From NCBI RefSeq assembly GCF_016595235.1, contig NZ_JAENHL010000007.1, positions 1,772,765 through 1,836,764 of the forward strand: a stretch of 64,000 nt of DNA, in the 5' to 3' direction. Made by a program: the position numbers and the translations under genes. The stretch is from Taklimakanibacter albus (GTDB lineage: Bacteria > Pseudomonadota > Alphaproteobacteria > Rhizobiales > Aestuariivirgaceae). Positions within the stretch are counted from its first letter, which is position 1, and every line of letters begins with the position of its first letter. This document shows positions 37,252 to 45,146 of this stretch, in pieces. The notes beneath the pieces are model-generated. The model was not told the origin of the DNA. It did not search any database and saw only the letters and a list, made by a program, of their open reading frames with translations.

Positions 37252-38853
37252 TTATTCGAGCGTGGCCTTGGTGGCACGAAGGACCAGGAGAGGCAAGACG
37301 TCAAATGCATAGGGCGTATGCAGCCTTTCCAGCCAATGGTGATAGTCCCTGCCCCAGGGGCCGATATTGATGACCGGGTAAGCGGGCGACGGGGCCAGGT
37401 CAAAACTGGCGCCCCAGATCGGCGTATTGGCCTCGGCGACCGCGAGATCGCCCGAAGCTTCGCCGAGGAAGCTCATATCCGAAATGCCGGGGAAATAGCT
37501 GAGCCGCGACACGCTGGTGCCCTTTTCGGCCGCCGCCGCGCCGAGCACGCCCATCAGGCGCTCCGCCAGCACCTCGTCCTTGAGCGTCACCGCCGGATAG
37601 GGCAGCGAGCCGAAGCCCAGGATCACCGCCGGCTCCGGCAGTTTGGTCGAAGCCCAGACGAATTCGGTGACGAGCCGCGCCCGCGCCGGGAAATCGAGAT
37701 CCTGCCTTTCGCTAAGCTCGCGGTTGAGAAGCTCGAGCGACGCCTCGAAGTCGGGATCGGATTTGCGCGCCTGCTCGAGGAGCTCGGCATAGCTCAGCAC
37801 CGGCACACTCTCCGCGCCGAAGGGCTGCGGTGGGCTGACCGTCTGGGCGCGTTGCTTGAGCCGGCTCACCGCCCGCTCCATCGCTTCCCGCGCCATGCCG
37901 GTCGCGATGCTCAGGACCTCCGCCGGGCCGCGGCGATGCTGCAACGTGTTCCAATAGAGAAAGATGCGTGCCGGCGTGGTGACATTATAGCCGGCCTTCA
38001 CATCCTTCACATAAAGCGCGGTCGGCGGTGCCGCGATCTCGTGGCCGCTCGTTTCGGCGAGCTCGGGCGCGCATTCGAGCTCGGCCAGAAGCTCGGCCGC
38101 CAGGTAGTTGGCGTTGATGCCGGCGAAGGGATAACACGCATGCGCCTCACGCCCGATCACCAGGGCTGTCAAGAGCAGCTTGCCGATCGAACCCATCGTG
38201 ACCGAGCGGCCGAAGGAGCCGTCGCCGTCATCGGCGATCGAATCGAGATTGATGACGAGGTCGATATCGAGACCGCTTTCACGCGCAATCTCGGGCAGGA
38301 GGGCCGCCGCCTTGCGCATGCCGGCCGAGCGGTCTTCCTCGTCGGGCGTGGCGAGCAGCAGCACGTTGCCCTGGCGGTGATCCTGCGCCGCGAAGGCCTC
38401 GAGCACCGCGATGCCGGCGGCGATGCCTGCCTTCATGTCGAGCAGCCCGCGTCCCGGCAGATAGTCGCCCGACAACAGGTCGGCGAGGGCTTGCGGATTC
38501 TCTCCGGTGCGCTTGAGCTTGTCGATGATCAGCGGCAGCAGCGCTTCCGGATCGCAGGCGAAGGGCACGAGCTCCGCATAATCGTCGAACGGCACCGTGT
38601 CGAAATGCCCGGCGAGCACCACGGTCCGGCGGCCTTCGCCCTTCACCAGCGCCAGGAGATTGGACCGCGCCGTCCCATCATCGAGCGGCTGGACTCTCAG
38701 ATGCTCAGGATTCAGGTGGAAATAGCGGTCCTGCGCCAGCATCGTCTTGAGGAGATGCGGAAAATCGCATTCTCCCGGCGTGCCCGTGACGCTGCGCCAT
38801 TCCGTCATCTGGATGGCCGCCGCGCGGGCCCGCGCCGAGAGATCGAAGGTCAC
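37252..38853 (-). CDS. RocB-like M20 family peptidase
   Basis: A 533-residue zinc peptidase of the M20 family, long form, similar to Bacillus RocB (arginine utilisation protein of unproven reaction). Metal-site motifs are AGHFDTVPF, GRGLLDMKAG and the Glu-Glu pair in LATPDEEDRSAG; the late His is in DYHHWLERLH. The start is GTG 38853, nine bases after GAGGTAGCC; it lies eight bases after the stop of the upstream carbamoylase. An ATG further upstream would lie inside that gene. It probably cleaves a dipeptide or amide of an amino acid. Substrate unknown. Confidence 0.8.
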   Translation of the reverse strand: MTFDLSARARAAAIQMTEWRSVTGTPGECDFPHLLKTMLAQDRYFHLNPEHLRVQPLDDGTARSNLLALVKGEGRRTVVLAGHFDTVPFDDYAELVPFACDPEALLPLIIDKLKRTGENPQALADLLSGDYLPGRGLLDMKAGIAAGIAVLEAFAAQDHRQGNVLLLATPDEEDRSAGMRKAAALLPEIARESGLDIDLVINLDSIADDGDGSFGRSVTMGSIGKLLLTALVIGREAHACYPFAGINANYLAAELLAELECAPELAETSGHEIAAPPTALYVKDVKAGYNVTTPARIFLYWNTLQHRRGPAEVLSIATGMAREAMERAVSRLKQRAQTVSPPQPFGAESVPVLSYAELLEQARKSDPDFEASLELLNRELSERQDLDFPARARLVTEFVWASTKLPEPAVILGFGSLPYPAVTLKDEVLAERLMGVLGAAAAEKGTSVSRLSYFPGISDMSFLGEASGDLAVAEANTPIWGASFDLAPSPAYPVINIGPWGRDYHHWLERLHTPYAFDVLPLLVLRATKATLE

Positions 38854-38860
38854 GGCTACC

Positions 38861-40105
38861 TCAGGCGAAACGGCGGTCGTATTCGAGGACCGCATTGAGG
38901 AGCACCTGCGCACCCGCCCCGCATTCATCGAATGTCGTCGATTCCTCTTCATTGTGCGACAGCCCGCCGAGGCAGGGCACGAAGATCATCGTAGTCGGCG
39001 CGACGCGCGCGATGTAGGCCGCGTCGTGGCCGGCGCCGGAGGCCATGTCGCGGGTCGGGAAGCCGGCCTGATCGGCGCCGTGGCGCACGCAGTCGATGAG
39101 ATCGGCGGCGAATTTGACCGCCGGCGATTTCCAGATCCGCTTTTCTTCGACCTCGAGCTTGAGCTCTTTGGCGATCTTCGGGATCACCTCCTGATAGGCC
39201 TTCTCCATCTTGTCGAGCACGGTCTCGTCGGGATGGCGCAGATCGACGGTGAAGAACACTTCGCCCGGCACCACATTGCGGCTGTTCGGCTGGTTCTCGA
39301 TGAGGCCGACGCTGGCGACGCCCGGCAGATGGTCGAGGCCGATCTGGTTGATCGCCTCGATCATGCGCGCCGCACCGACGAGCGCATTCTTGCGCAGGAG
39401 CATCGGCGTGGCGCCGGTATGGGCCGACTGGCCCTTCACCGTCACCTCATACCAGCGCATGCCCTGGACGCCGGTGACGACGCCGATCACCTTCTCCTCG
39501 GCCTCGAGGATCGGGCCCTGCTCGATATGGAGCTCGAACATGGCCTGGAATTTGTGCGAGCCCACCTTCTCGGTGCCCTTGTAGCCGATACGCGTGAGCT
39601 CCTCACCGAGCGTGATGCCATCGCGGTCGGCTCTGGAATAGGCGTAATCCTCGGTGAAGACGCCGGCATAGACGCCCGAGCACAACATCGCGGGCGCGAA
39701 GCGCGAGCCTTCTTCATTGGTCCAGTTGACGATCATCAAGGGCGCGTTGGTCTCATAGCCGAGATCGACGATGCTGCGCATCGCCTCCAGCGCGCCGAGC
39801 ACGCCCAGCACGCCGTCGAATTTGCCGCCCGTCGGCTGGGTGTCGAGATGCGAGCCCATGGCGATGGGCTGAAGCGTGTTGTTCTTGCCGGGCCTGACCG
39901 CGAACATGTTGCCGACCGAATCGATCGAGACCTTGCAGCCGAGCGCTTCGCATTGCGCCTTGAACCAGTCGCGCACCTTCTTGTCTTCATCCGAGACGGT
40001 GAGACGCTTGATGCCGCCTTTCGGCGTACCGCCATATTTCGCGGTCTCCATGAGCGCATCCCACAGGCGCTGCGGATTGATGGTGAGGTTGCTCTTGCTG
40101 GTCAT
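38861..40105 (-). CDS. N-carbamoyl-L-amino acid hydrolase / beta-ureidopropionase-type enzyme (HyuC/AmaB family)
   Basis: A 414-residue M20-fold, metal-dependent amidohydrolase that splits N-carbamoyl amino acids, N-carbamoyl-beta-alanine or allantoate. Motifs: GSHLDTQPTGGKFDGVLGV (metal His and Asp), NEEGSRF, FELHIEQGP, GQSAHTGATPM and GAGHDAAYIA. Residue length is typical (410-420). It may act after the dihydropyrimidinase encoded at 43622, completing reductive uracil breakdown to beta-alanine, but it is in a different operon with a RocB-like peptidase. It starts 22 bases after a small membrane protein gene behind GAGAGAC. Confidence 0.87.
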   Translation of the reverse strand: MTSKSNLTINPQRLWDALMETAKYGGTPKGGIKRLTVSDEDKKVRDWFKAQCEALGCKVSIDSVGNMFAVRPGKNNTLQPIAMGSHLDTQPTGGKFDGVLGVLGALEAMRSIVDLGYETNAPLMIVNWTNEEGSRFAPAMLCSGVYAGVFTEDYAYSRADRDGITLGEELTRIGYKGTEKVGSHKFQAMFELHIEQGPILEAEEKVIGVVTGVQGMRWYEVTVKGQSAHTGATPMLLRKNALVGAARMIEAINQIGLDHLPGVASVGLIENQPNSRNVVPGEVFFTVDLRHPDETVLDKMEKAYQEVIPKIAKELKLEVEEKRIWKSPAVKFAADLIDCVRHGADQAGFPTRDMASGAGHDAAYIARVAPTTMIFVPCLGGLSHNEEESTTFDECGAGAQVLLNAVLEYDRRFA

Positions 40106-40127
40106 GAATAAAGTCTCTCGCGGCAGT

Positions 40128-40367
40128 TTATTTTGAAGTGTCGTCGGGGGGCGTCTTCGGCCAAGTCAGGAAGAATGTCCAGATCGCATAGCCCAGCATC
40201 GCGCAGGCGATGGCGATCCACAGCCCCTCATTTTGGTAGATTTCGAAGGCGAGCCAGGCCGCCACGGCGGCGGTGATGGCGACCCGGCGCCACAGAGGTT
40301 TGTAGAAGGGCGAGGCCTGCTCGTAGGTTTTCGCCCGACCACCACCTGGCTGCGGTCTATCGTCCAT
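40128..40367 (-). CDS. Small two-helix membrane protein, function unknown
   Basis: A 79-residue protein. After a polar N-terminus rich in Pro and Gly, two hydrophobic segments are visible, VAITAAVAAWLAFEIYQ and LWIAIACAMLGYAIWTFFL, followed by a charged tail. No family recognised. ATG 40367 overlaps the lytic transglycosylase stop by 11 bases, so it is coupled to that gene, which suggests an envelope role. Confidence 0.6.
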   Translation of the reverse strand: MDDRPQPGGGRAKTYEQASPFYKPLWRRVAITAAVAAWLAFEIYQNEGLWIAIACAMLGYAIWTFFLTWPKTPPDDTSK

Positions 40368-41166
40368 CGATCTGCTTGCCCATGATGGCAATCGCCTGCT
40401 GATAGACAGTAGCCGCATTCCAGCCCTGGATGGCGCCGAAATTGGTCTGGCCCGGCTGGTAACCCTGGCCTCTCACCCAGCCATGGCCTTTGAGGAAATT
40501 GGCGGTCGAGGCCAGCGCATCGGCCTTGGAATTGAGATTGACGCGGCCGTCACCATCGCCGTCGACGCCATAGAGCCGGACATTCTTGGGCAGGAATTGG
40601 GTGTGCCCGACCTCGCCATGCATGGCGCCGCGCGCCGAGGCCGACAACGTGCCGCGGTCGACGAGGGCGAGCGCTGCGTAAAGCTGTTCGGTGAAATATT
40701 CGGTGCGCCGGCAGTCATAAGCGAGCGTCGCCACTGCCGAGAGCGTGTGCTGATTGCCGGTCACATTGCCGAAGCCCGTCTCCATGCCCCAGATGGCGAG
40801 CAGTGGACCGGGCGGCACGCCATATCGCTTCTCGATCGAGGCGAACAGCGCCGCATTGGAATTCTTGAGCGACCGCCCGCGCGACACGATCGCCGGGGCG
40901 CCGCGTTTCGCCATGAAGGCCGACAGAGACAGCTTGAAGCTCTTCTGGCCGCGATCGGCCCGGATCGTGGCCGTCGAATAGGTCGTGTCCATGAGGGCGG
41001 CGAGCGCCCGGGGCTTGACGCCATTCTCTTTCGCCTCGGCGGCAAAGCTCTGCTTCCAGCGCTCGAAATTGGCGCCTGTGCTGCTGCATTTCGCCGCTTC
41101 TGCCGCCGCGCCCCCGACCATGACCGCCAACGCCGCGACCATGCCCATGAATTTGCCGTGCCTCAT
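40357..41166 (-). CDS. Membrane-bound lytic murein transglycosylase (MltB-like)
   Basis: A 269-residue exported enzyme that cleaves peptidoglycan glycan strands with formation of anhydro-muropeptides. ATG 41166 follows GGCGGAGAAT and opens a signal peptide (MVAALAVMVGGAAAEA). The catalytic Glu is in LLAIWGMETGFGNVTGN and the substrate-binding pattern AMHGEVGHTQFLPKNVRLYGVDGDGDG (abridged) is that of SLT family 3 (MltB). There is no lipobox, so it is probably soluble in the periplasm. About 100 bases upstream begins a composite palindromic repeat. Confidence 0.88.
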   Translation of the reverse strand: MRHGKFMGMVAALAVMVGGAAAEAAKCSSTGANFERWKQSFAAEAKENGVKPRALAALMDTTYSTATIRADRGQKSFKLSLSAFMAKRGAPAIVSRGRSLKNSNAALFASIEKRYGVPPGPLLAIWGMETGFGNVTGNQHTLSAVATLAYDCRRTEYFTEQLYAALALVDRGTLSASARGAMHGEVGHTQFLPKNVRLYGVDGDGDGRVNLNSKADALASTANFLKGHGWVRGQGYQPGQTNFGAIQGWNAATVYQQAIAIMGKQIDGR

Positions 41167-41183
41167 GCCATTCTCCGCCTCTA

Positions 41184-41305
41184 GAGCCTTACCCACATTG
41201 ATCGGATCGGAACGATCCGATCAATGTGGGTAAAAAGGCTCGAATTACATTTAATCTGGAGCGCTTCCTTATCGCCAAAGTCGAGCAACTTTGGCGAGAA
41301 GCGCT
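41184..41305 (-). repeat. Composite two-stem palindromic repeat, copy B
   Basis: An inverted copy of the element at 21659. Stem 2 is a perfect 20-base stem (41189-41208 with 41214-41233) around GGAAC, flanked by GAGCC and GGCTC. Stem 1 (41260-41305) has the same AGCGCTTC and CGCCAAAGT arms as copy A. The stem-2 arms differ from copy A in many bases but remain fully complementary. It lies between divergent mltB-like and oxygenase genes. Confidence 0.85.
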
Positions 41306-41396
41306 CTAGGTAACCCCATCTCGCTGGCGGACATTGCCATCAGAACTCGCCCTTGTCACCGCTTGGATGAGATGGCATCAGGGGGTGGATAGCCCC

Positions 41397-42023
41397 ATGC
41401 AGAAGACGCAACCCCAAATCGAGGCATTGTTTCCGACTCTCGTCTATCGCGCCGGTCTCGACCGCGCCGATAGCCTTAACCATGCGCTGGAACAGGCCGC
41501 TTTCGAGCTCGCCGAGCATGACGAGGCCGGCCGGCGCTGGTGCGCCCGGCATGGCTATCCGGGATATACGTCCTATGGCTCGCTCGCCGATCTGCCTGAC
41601 CGCAGCCCGCCCTTCGCGCGGCTGAAGCGCCTGATCCAGCAGCATGCCGCCCGTTTCGCCCGGGAGCTTCACTGGGATCTGCGCGGCGGCAAGCCGCTCT
41701 GCGACACGATGTGGGTGAATGTCCTGCCGGAAGGCGGTTCCCACAGCTCCCACCTTCACACCAATGCCGTGCTGAGCGGCACCTATTACGTGAAATCGCC
41801 GCCGGGCGCCGGGCCGATCGTTTTCGAAGACCCGCGCCATGCGCTGATGATGGCCGCCCCGCCGCGCAAGGCCTCAGCCCCCCGCGCTTCCAGAACCTAT
41901 GTCGCGCAGGACCCGATACCCGGAACCCTGCTCCTGTGGGAAAGCTGGCTGCGCCATGAGGTGCCGCTCAACCGGGCGGCGGGCGAGCGCATCAGCGTCA
42001 GCTTCAATCTGGTAATCGGCTGA
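41397..42023 (+). CDS. Putative 2-oxoglutarate/Fe(II) oxygenase (cupin-like, TIGR02466 type)
   Basis: A 208-residue protein with a 2OG-Fe(II) jelly-roll pattern: SHSSHLHTNAVLSGTYYV (His and neighbouring acceptor), GPIVFEDPRHAL, PGTLLLWESWLRHEVPLN (distal His) and ERISVSFNLVIG (2OG-binding Arg). These blocks match the small family annotated as putative 2OG-Fe(II) oxygenases in alphaproteobacteria and cyanophages. ATG 41397 has a GGGGGTGG upstream; an upstream in-frame start is less likely because it runs into the repeat. Substrate unknown; single-gene unit. Confidence 0.72.
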   Translation: MQKTQPQIEALFPTLVYRAGLDRADSLNHALEQAAFELAEHDEAGRRWCARHGYPGYTSYGSLADLPDRSPPFARLKRLIQQHAARFARELHWDLRGGKPLCDTMWVNVLPEGGSHSSHLHTNAVLSGTYYVKSPPGAGPIVFEDPRHALMMAAPPRKASAPRASRTYVAQDPIPGTLLLWESWLRHEVPLNRAAGERISVSFNLVIG

Positions 42024-42116
42024 ACATCGATAGGCCGGTGCGCAAGTAACACACCCGCTTCCCGCCGCGTTAAAACCGTATATAGTCCCGCGATTGGCGA
42101 TTATCCGGTGCGTATC

Positions 42117-43046
42117 ATGAAGCTTTCCTCGCCTCTCCTCCTGGCGCTGACCGCGCTGCTGACTTCTGTGTTTCTGCTCGCCGGCTCAGGCGAAGCCGCC
42201 ACCAAGAAGAAGCAAAAACAGCCCGAGCCCGAGCAGTCCGTCTATGACCAGCCCTTGCGGGTGGTGGTCGTGCGCAACATCATCGGCAATTGCGAGCCGC
42301 TCTGTCCGCAATGGATTTCGGCCGAAGGCCAGATCACCGCGAGATCGCCCGCCGTGTTCAGGAAGGCGCTGGCCAAGATCGGCGACCAGAAGCTTCCCGT
42401 CGTCATCACCTCGCCCGGCGGCGACCTCGATGCGGCGCTCGCCATCGGCGACATGATCCGCAAGCGCGGCCTCGACGTGGCGGTCGGCGGCACGCATTTC
42501 GGCGGCTGCGCGCCCTTTCAGAAATCCTGCAAGCTGCCGAAGGAGCAGAAAGGCATCTATCGCGGCTTCGTCGTCACCCAGCAGGGCTTCTGCGTATCGG
42601 CCTGTCCGATGATCCTCGCCGCCGGCGCGCACCGCTTCGGCGGCCCGGAGAATTATATCGGCGTGCATAAGATCAGCCGTGTCATCACCCGCGAGAAGGT
42701 GCGTTATCTCGAAAGATATCTCATCGTGAACGGCAAGAAGAAGGTGGTGAGCCGCAAGATCGTCAGCCGCAAGCCGATGAAAAGCCAGATCTCGACCAAG
42801 CTCGACAAGCGGCTCGAGAAGAAGCTCGTCGCCTATCTGAAGAAGATGGGGGTCGAGCCCAAGCTCCTCGCTTTGTTCGATCGCGCCCCGCCCTCGTCCA
42901 TGTATCGCTTGATGGGCGATGAGCTGCGGACCACGAAGCTTGTCACCGATAGTACGCCGAGCGCCGATCTGGCCCTGGTCGGCCGCTGCCTCGCCGCACC
43001 GCCCGCCGCCAATTGCGTGGCCGTGAAGGAGACGGCGAAGCCCTGA
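42117..43046 (+). CDS. Periplasmic ClpP/crotonase-fold protein (COG3904-like)
   Basis: A 309-residue exported protein. A signal peptide (LLLALTALLTSVFLLAGSGEA) is followed by a ClpP-like fold: PVVITSPGGDLDAALAIGDM (oxyanion region) and GFCVSACPMILAAGAHRF with Ser161 in the position of the ClpP nucleophile, flanked by Cys159 and Cys163 and by another Cys pair near residue 135. Members of this periplasmic family have no proven activity. An unusual Lys/Arg-rich insert with repeated VSRK units lies at about residues 200-240. ATG 42117 is used; GTG 42108 is in frame. It converges with a 20-residue peptide gene. Confidence 0.68.
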   Translation: MKLSSPLLLALTALLTSVFLLAGSGEAATKKKQKQPEPEQSVYDQPLRVVVVRNIIGNCEPLCPQWISAEGQITARSPAVFRKALAKIGDQKLPVVITSPGGDLDAALAIGDMIRKRGLDVAVGGTHFGGCAPFQKSCKLPKEQKGIYRGFVVTQQGFCVSACPMILAAGAHRFGGPENYIGVHKISRVITREKVRYLERYLIVNGKKKVVSRKIVSRKPMKSQISTKLDKRLEKKLVAYLKKMGVEPKLLALFDRAPPSSMYRLMGDELRTTKLVTDSTPSADLALVGRCLAAPPAANCVAVKETAKP

Positions 43047-43053
43047 TGTCGTT

Positions 43054-43116
43054 TCAGATGAACACTGAGGCCGTCAGCAGGGACAGCACGAAGAGTGTGA
43101 AGAAATATTGGTGCAT
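43054..43116 (-). CDS. Putative 20-residue single-helix membrane peptide
   Basis: ATG 43116 is preceded by AGAGGGGCCGG, a strong ribosome site that overlaps the stop of the gene at 43126. The 20-residue product is almost entirely hydrophobic (begins MHQYFFTLFVLSLL, ends ASVFI) and would span the membrane once. It ends seven bases before the convergent gene stop. The combination of good initiation signals and pure hydrophobicity makes a chance frame less likely, but no homologue is recognised. Confidence 0.45.
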   Translation of the reverse strand: MHQYFFTLFVLSLLTASVFI

Positions 43117-43125
43117 CCGGCCCCT

Positions 43126-43509
43126 CTACTGGACCGCGCGATTTCGCTGCGCGTCGAGAACCTTGAACTCATCGAGGAGCGCGCTGCAGGCTCTGCCGCC
43201 AGCCTGGCATTTGATGGTGGTCCAGGCCTGCCAATCGCCCCGGCGTATGACACGCCGGCAGGCGACGGCGGGATGCGCTTTGTTGCCGGGCTTGGTGACG
43301 GCCAGCATCTGGTAGGTCTTCTTGTGCCAGTAGCCGACAAAGCGGGCATTGCCGCCGATTTTCGTGAAATCCTTCGTTTTCAGCACATTGGCGGCGATCT
43401 CTTGCGCGGAGTTGCCGGCTACGCCGCAGAAATTTGCTTGCGCCGCGGCTGGAAACAGAACGGTCGCCGCCACAAAGGCGGCCGCCATCGTTTTTCTTGC
43501 ACGTATCAC
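43126..43509 (-). CDS. Small secreted protein, function unknown
   Basis: A 127-residue exported protein. The GTG at 43509 is behind GGGGGCAAG and gives a basic start (IRARKT) and a signal peptide ending near AAAQANF; ATG 43488 and ATG 43530 are in frame, the latter inside a palindromic repeat. The mature part has four cysteines (ANFCGV, VACRRV, TIKCQAGGRACS) that could form two disulfides. No family recognised. It shares its 3' end with the start region of the 20-residue membrane peptide, which suggests coupling. Confidence 0.6.
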   Translation of the reverse strand: MIRARKTMAAAFVAATVLFPAAAQANFCGVAGNSAQEIAANVLKTKDFTKIGGNARFVGYWHKKTYQMLAVTKPGNKAHPAVACRRVIRRGDWQAWTTIKCQAGGRACSALLDEFKVLDAQRNRAVQ

Positions 43510-43526
43510 GCTTGCCCCCAAATAGA

Positions 43527-43571
43527 GCATCGGACCGAAAAGTGCGAAGCGGTTTTCGGATAATCCGATGC
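43527..43571. repeat. Rhizobial-type palindromic intergenic repeat
   Basis: An interrupted hairpin: GCATCGGACCGAAAA at 43527-43541 pairs with TTTTCGGATAATCCGATGC around GTGCGAAGCGG. The ATCGGAC..GAAAA-GTGCGAAGCGG-TTTTC pattern is a very common intergenic mosaic element in rhizobial genomes. Only this copy is seen in the window. Confidence 0.75.
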
Positions 43572-43583
43572 GCAAAACAAAGA

Positions 43584-43626
43584 CTTAGAGCGCCACGGCG
43601 ATTCTGACAACTTACGGCGCTCTAAG
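43584..43626 (-). terminator. Terminator of the dihydropyrimidinase operon
   Basis: An 11-base perfect stem, CTTAGAGCGCC at 43584-43594 with GGCGCTCTAAG at 43616-43626. Read on the minus strand it is followed by TCTTTGTTTTG. The hydA stop codon lies in one arm, so it is directly coupled to the end of that operon. Confidence 0.7.
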
Positions 43627-45079
43627 GCGTCACGACGCCCGCTCTTTTCACCGCGCGCGGCCGGTTGATTTCGCGCCAGGTCGAATTGGCGACATGCGCG
43701 GCGGGGAAAGGATCGCGGCGCACGAATTCGCCGTCGCCCGCTTTGGCCCGGAGATCGCCGTCCTTCCAGGCGATCCGGCCACGCGACAGCACGGTTACCG
43801 GCAGGCCGGTCACCTGATAGCCTTCGAAGACATTGTAGTCGATGCGGCTCACTTGCGTCTTGGCCGAGATGGTTTTCGACCGTGTCGGATCCCACAGCAC
43901 GAGATCGGCGTCGGAGCCGACATCGACCCGGCCCTTCTTCGGATACATGTTGAGGATGCGCGCGATATTGGCCGAGGTGACGGCGACGAATTCTTCTTTG
44001 GTCAGGCGACCGGTATTGACACCGGCCGTCCACAGCATCGGCATGCGGTCCTCGAGACCGCCGGTGCCGTTGGGGATCCGCGTGAAGTCCTTGGCGCCCA
44101 TGCGCTTCTGCTCGGTGGTGAAGGAGCAGTGGTCGGTCGCCACCACTTGCAACGAGCCCGATTGCAGGCCGGCCCACAGCGAATCCTGATGCTTCTTCGG
44201 CCGGAAAGGCGGCGACATCACGCGCCTCGCCGCATAATCCCAGTCCTTGTTGCGGTATTCGTCCTCATCGAGGGTCAGATGCTGGATGAGTGGCTCGCCA
44301 TAGACACGTTTTCCCGCTTCCCGCGCCCGTTTGATCGCCTCATGCGCCTCGCGGCACGAGGTGTGCACCACGTAAAGGGGGCAACCCGCCATATCGGCGA
44401 TCATGATGGCGCGGTTGGTCGCCTCGCCTTCGACTTCCGGCGGGCGCGAATAGGCATGGCCCTCGGGACCGGTGACGCCTTGCGCCAGGAGATCGGCCTG
44501 CATGCGGAAGACGACATCGCCGTTCTCGGCATGGACGAGCGGCATGGCGCCCAAACCGGCGCAGCGCGAGAAGGAATGATAAAGCTCATCGTCATTGACC
44601 ATGAGCGCGCCCTTATAGGCCATGAAATGTTTGAAGGTGTTGATGCCGTAGGTCTTCACCACGGTTTCCATTTCGTCGAAGACCGGCTTGTCCCACCAGG
44701 TCACCGCCATATGGAAAGAATAATCGGAAGCCGCCTTCTCCGACTTGCGCCGCCAGTCCTGATAGGCGGCGAGCATCGACTGCTTGGGCGCGGGAATACA
44801 GAAATCGACGATCATCGTGGTGCCGCCGGAGAGCGCCGCCTTTGTGCCCCATTCGAAATCATCCGCCGACACGGTGCCCATGAACATGAGCTCCATATGC
44901 GTATGCGGATCGATGCCGCCCGGCATCACATAAAGGCCGCCCGCATCGATGATTTCGGCCTTGCCCGGCGCCTCGAGCTTTTCGCCGACGGCGACGATCT
45001 GGCCGCCCTCGATCAGCACATCGGCGCGCCGCGAATGATCATGATTAACGACGGTGCCGCCGCGGATGAGAATGGACAT
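43622..45079 (-). CDS. hydA: Dihydropyrimidinase / D-hydantoinase
   Basis: A 485-residue cyclic amidohydrolase that opens dihydrouracil or dihydrothymine to N-carbamoyl-beta-amino acids. Metal ligands: DPHTH, the carboxylated Lys in FKHFMAYKGAL, PLVHAENG, YVVHTSC and ATDHCSF. Typical length is 480-490. ATG 45079 follows ACGGAGG. It is the last gene of an operon with an NMT1/THI5-like binding protein and two permeases, transcribed away from rutR, so the transporter probably imports a pyrimidine that is degraded by the reductive pathway. The dehydrogenase of that pathway (PreA/PreT type) is not in the window. Confidence 0.92.
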   Translation of the reverse strand: MSILIRGGTVVNHDHSRRADVLIEGGQIVAVGEKLEAPGKAEIIDAGGLYVMPGGIDPHTHMELMFMGTVSADDFEWGTKAALSGGTTMIVDFCIPAPKQSMLAAYQDWRRKSEKAASDYSFHMAVTWWDKPVFDEMETVVKTYGINTFKHFMAYKGALMVNDDELYHSFSRCAGLGAMPLVHAENGDVVFRMQADLLAQGVTGPEGHAYSRPPEVEGEATNRAIMIADMAGCPLYVVHTSCREAHEAIKRAREAGKRVYGEPLIQHLTLDEDEYRNKDWDYAARRVMSPPFRPKKHQDSLWAGLQSGSLQVVATDHCSFTTEQKRMGAKDFTRIPNGTGGLEDRMPMLWTAGVNTGRLTKEEFVAVTSANIARILNMYPKKGRVDVGSDADLVLWDPTRSKTISAKTQVSRIDYNVFEGYQVTGLPVTVLSRGRIAWKDGDLRAKAGDGEFVRRDPFPAAHVANSTWREINRPRAVKRAGVVTP

Positions 45080-45105
45080 CGATGCCTCCGTTAGCTGGTA
45101 ATTCT

Positions 45106-45135
45106 CCCTCCCCCTCGTGGAGACAAGGGGGAGGG
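45106..45135. repeat. GC-rich palindromic repeat between binding protein and hydA
   Basis: A perfect ten-base stem CCCTCCCCCT (45106-45115) and AGGGGGAGGG (45126-45135), loop CGTGGAGACA. It resembles the element at 13616, which also follows a binding-protein gene. Confidence 0.65.
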
Positions 45136-45146
45136 GCACAGGGTTG

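Noticed and set aside
37177-38898. Long antisense frame (573 codons) over the RocB-like gene
   Set aside because: Shadow of a real gene; composition is biased and no family is visible.
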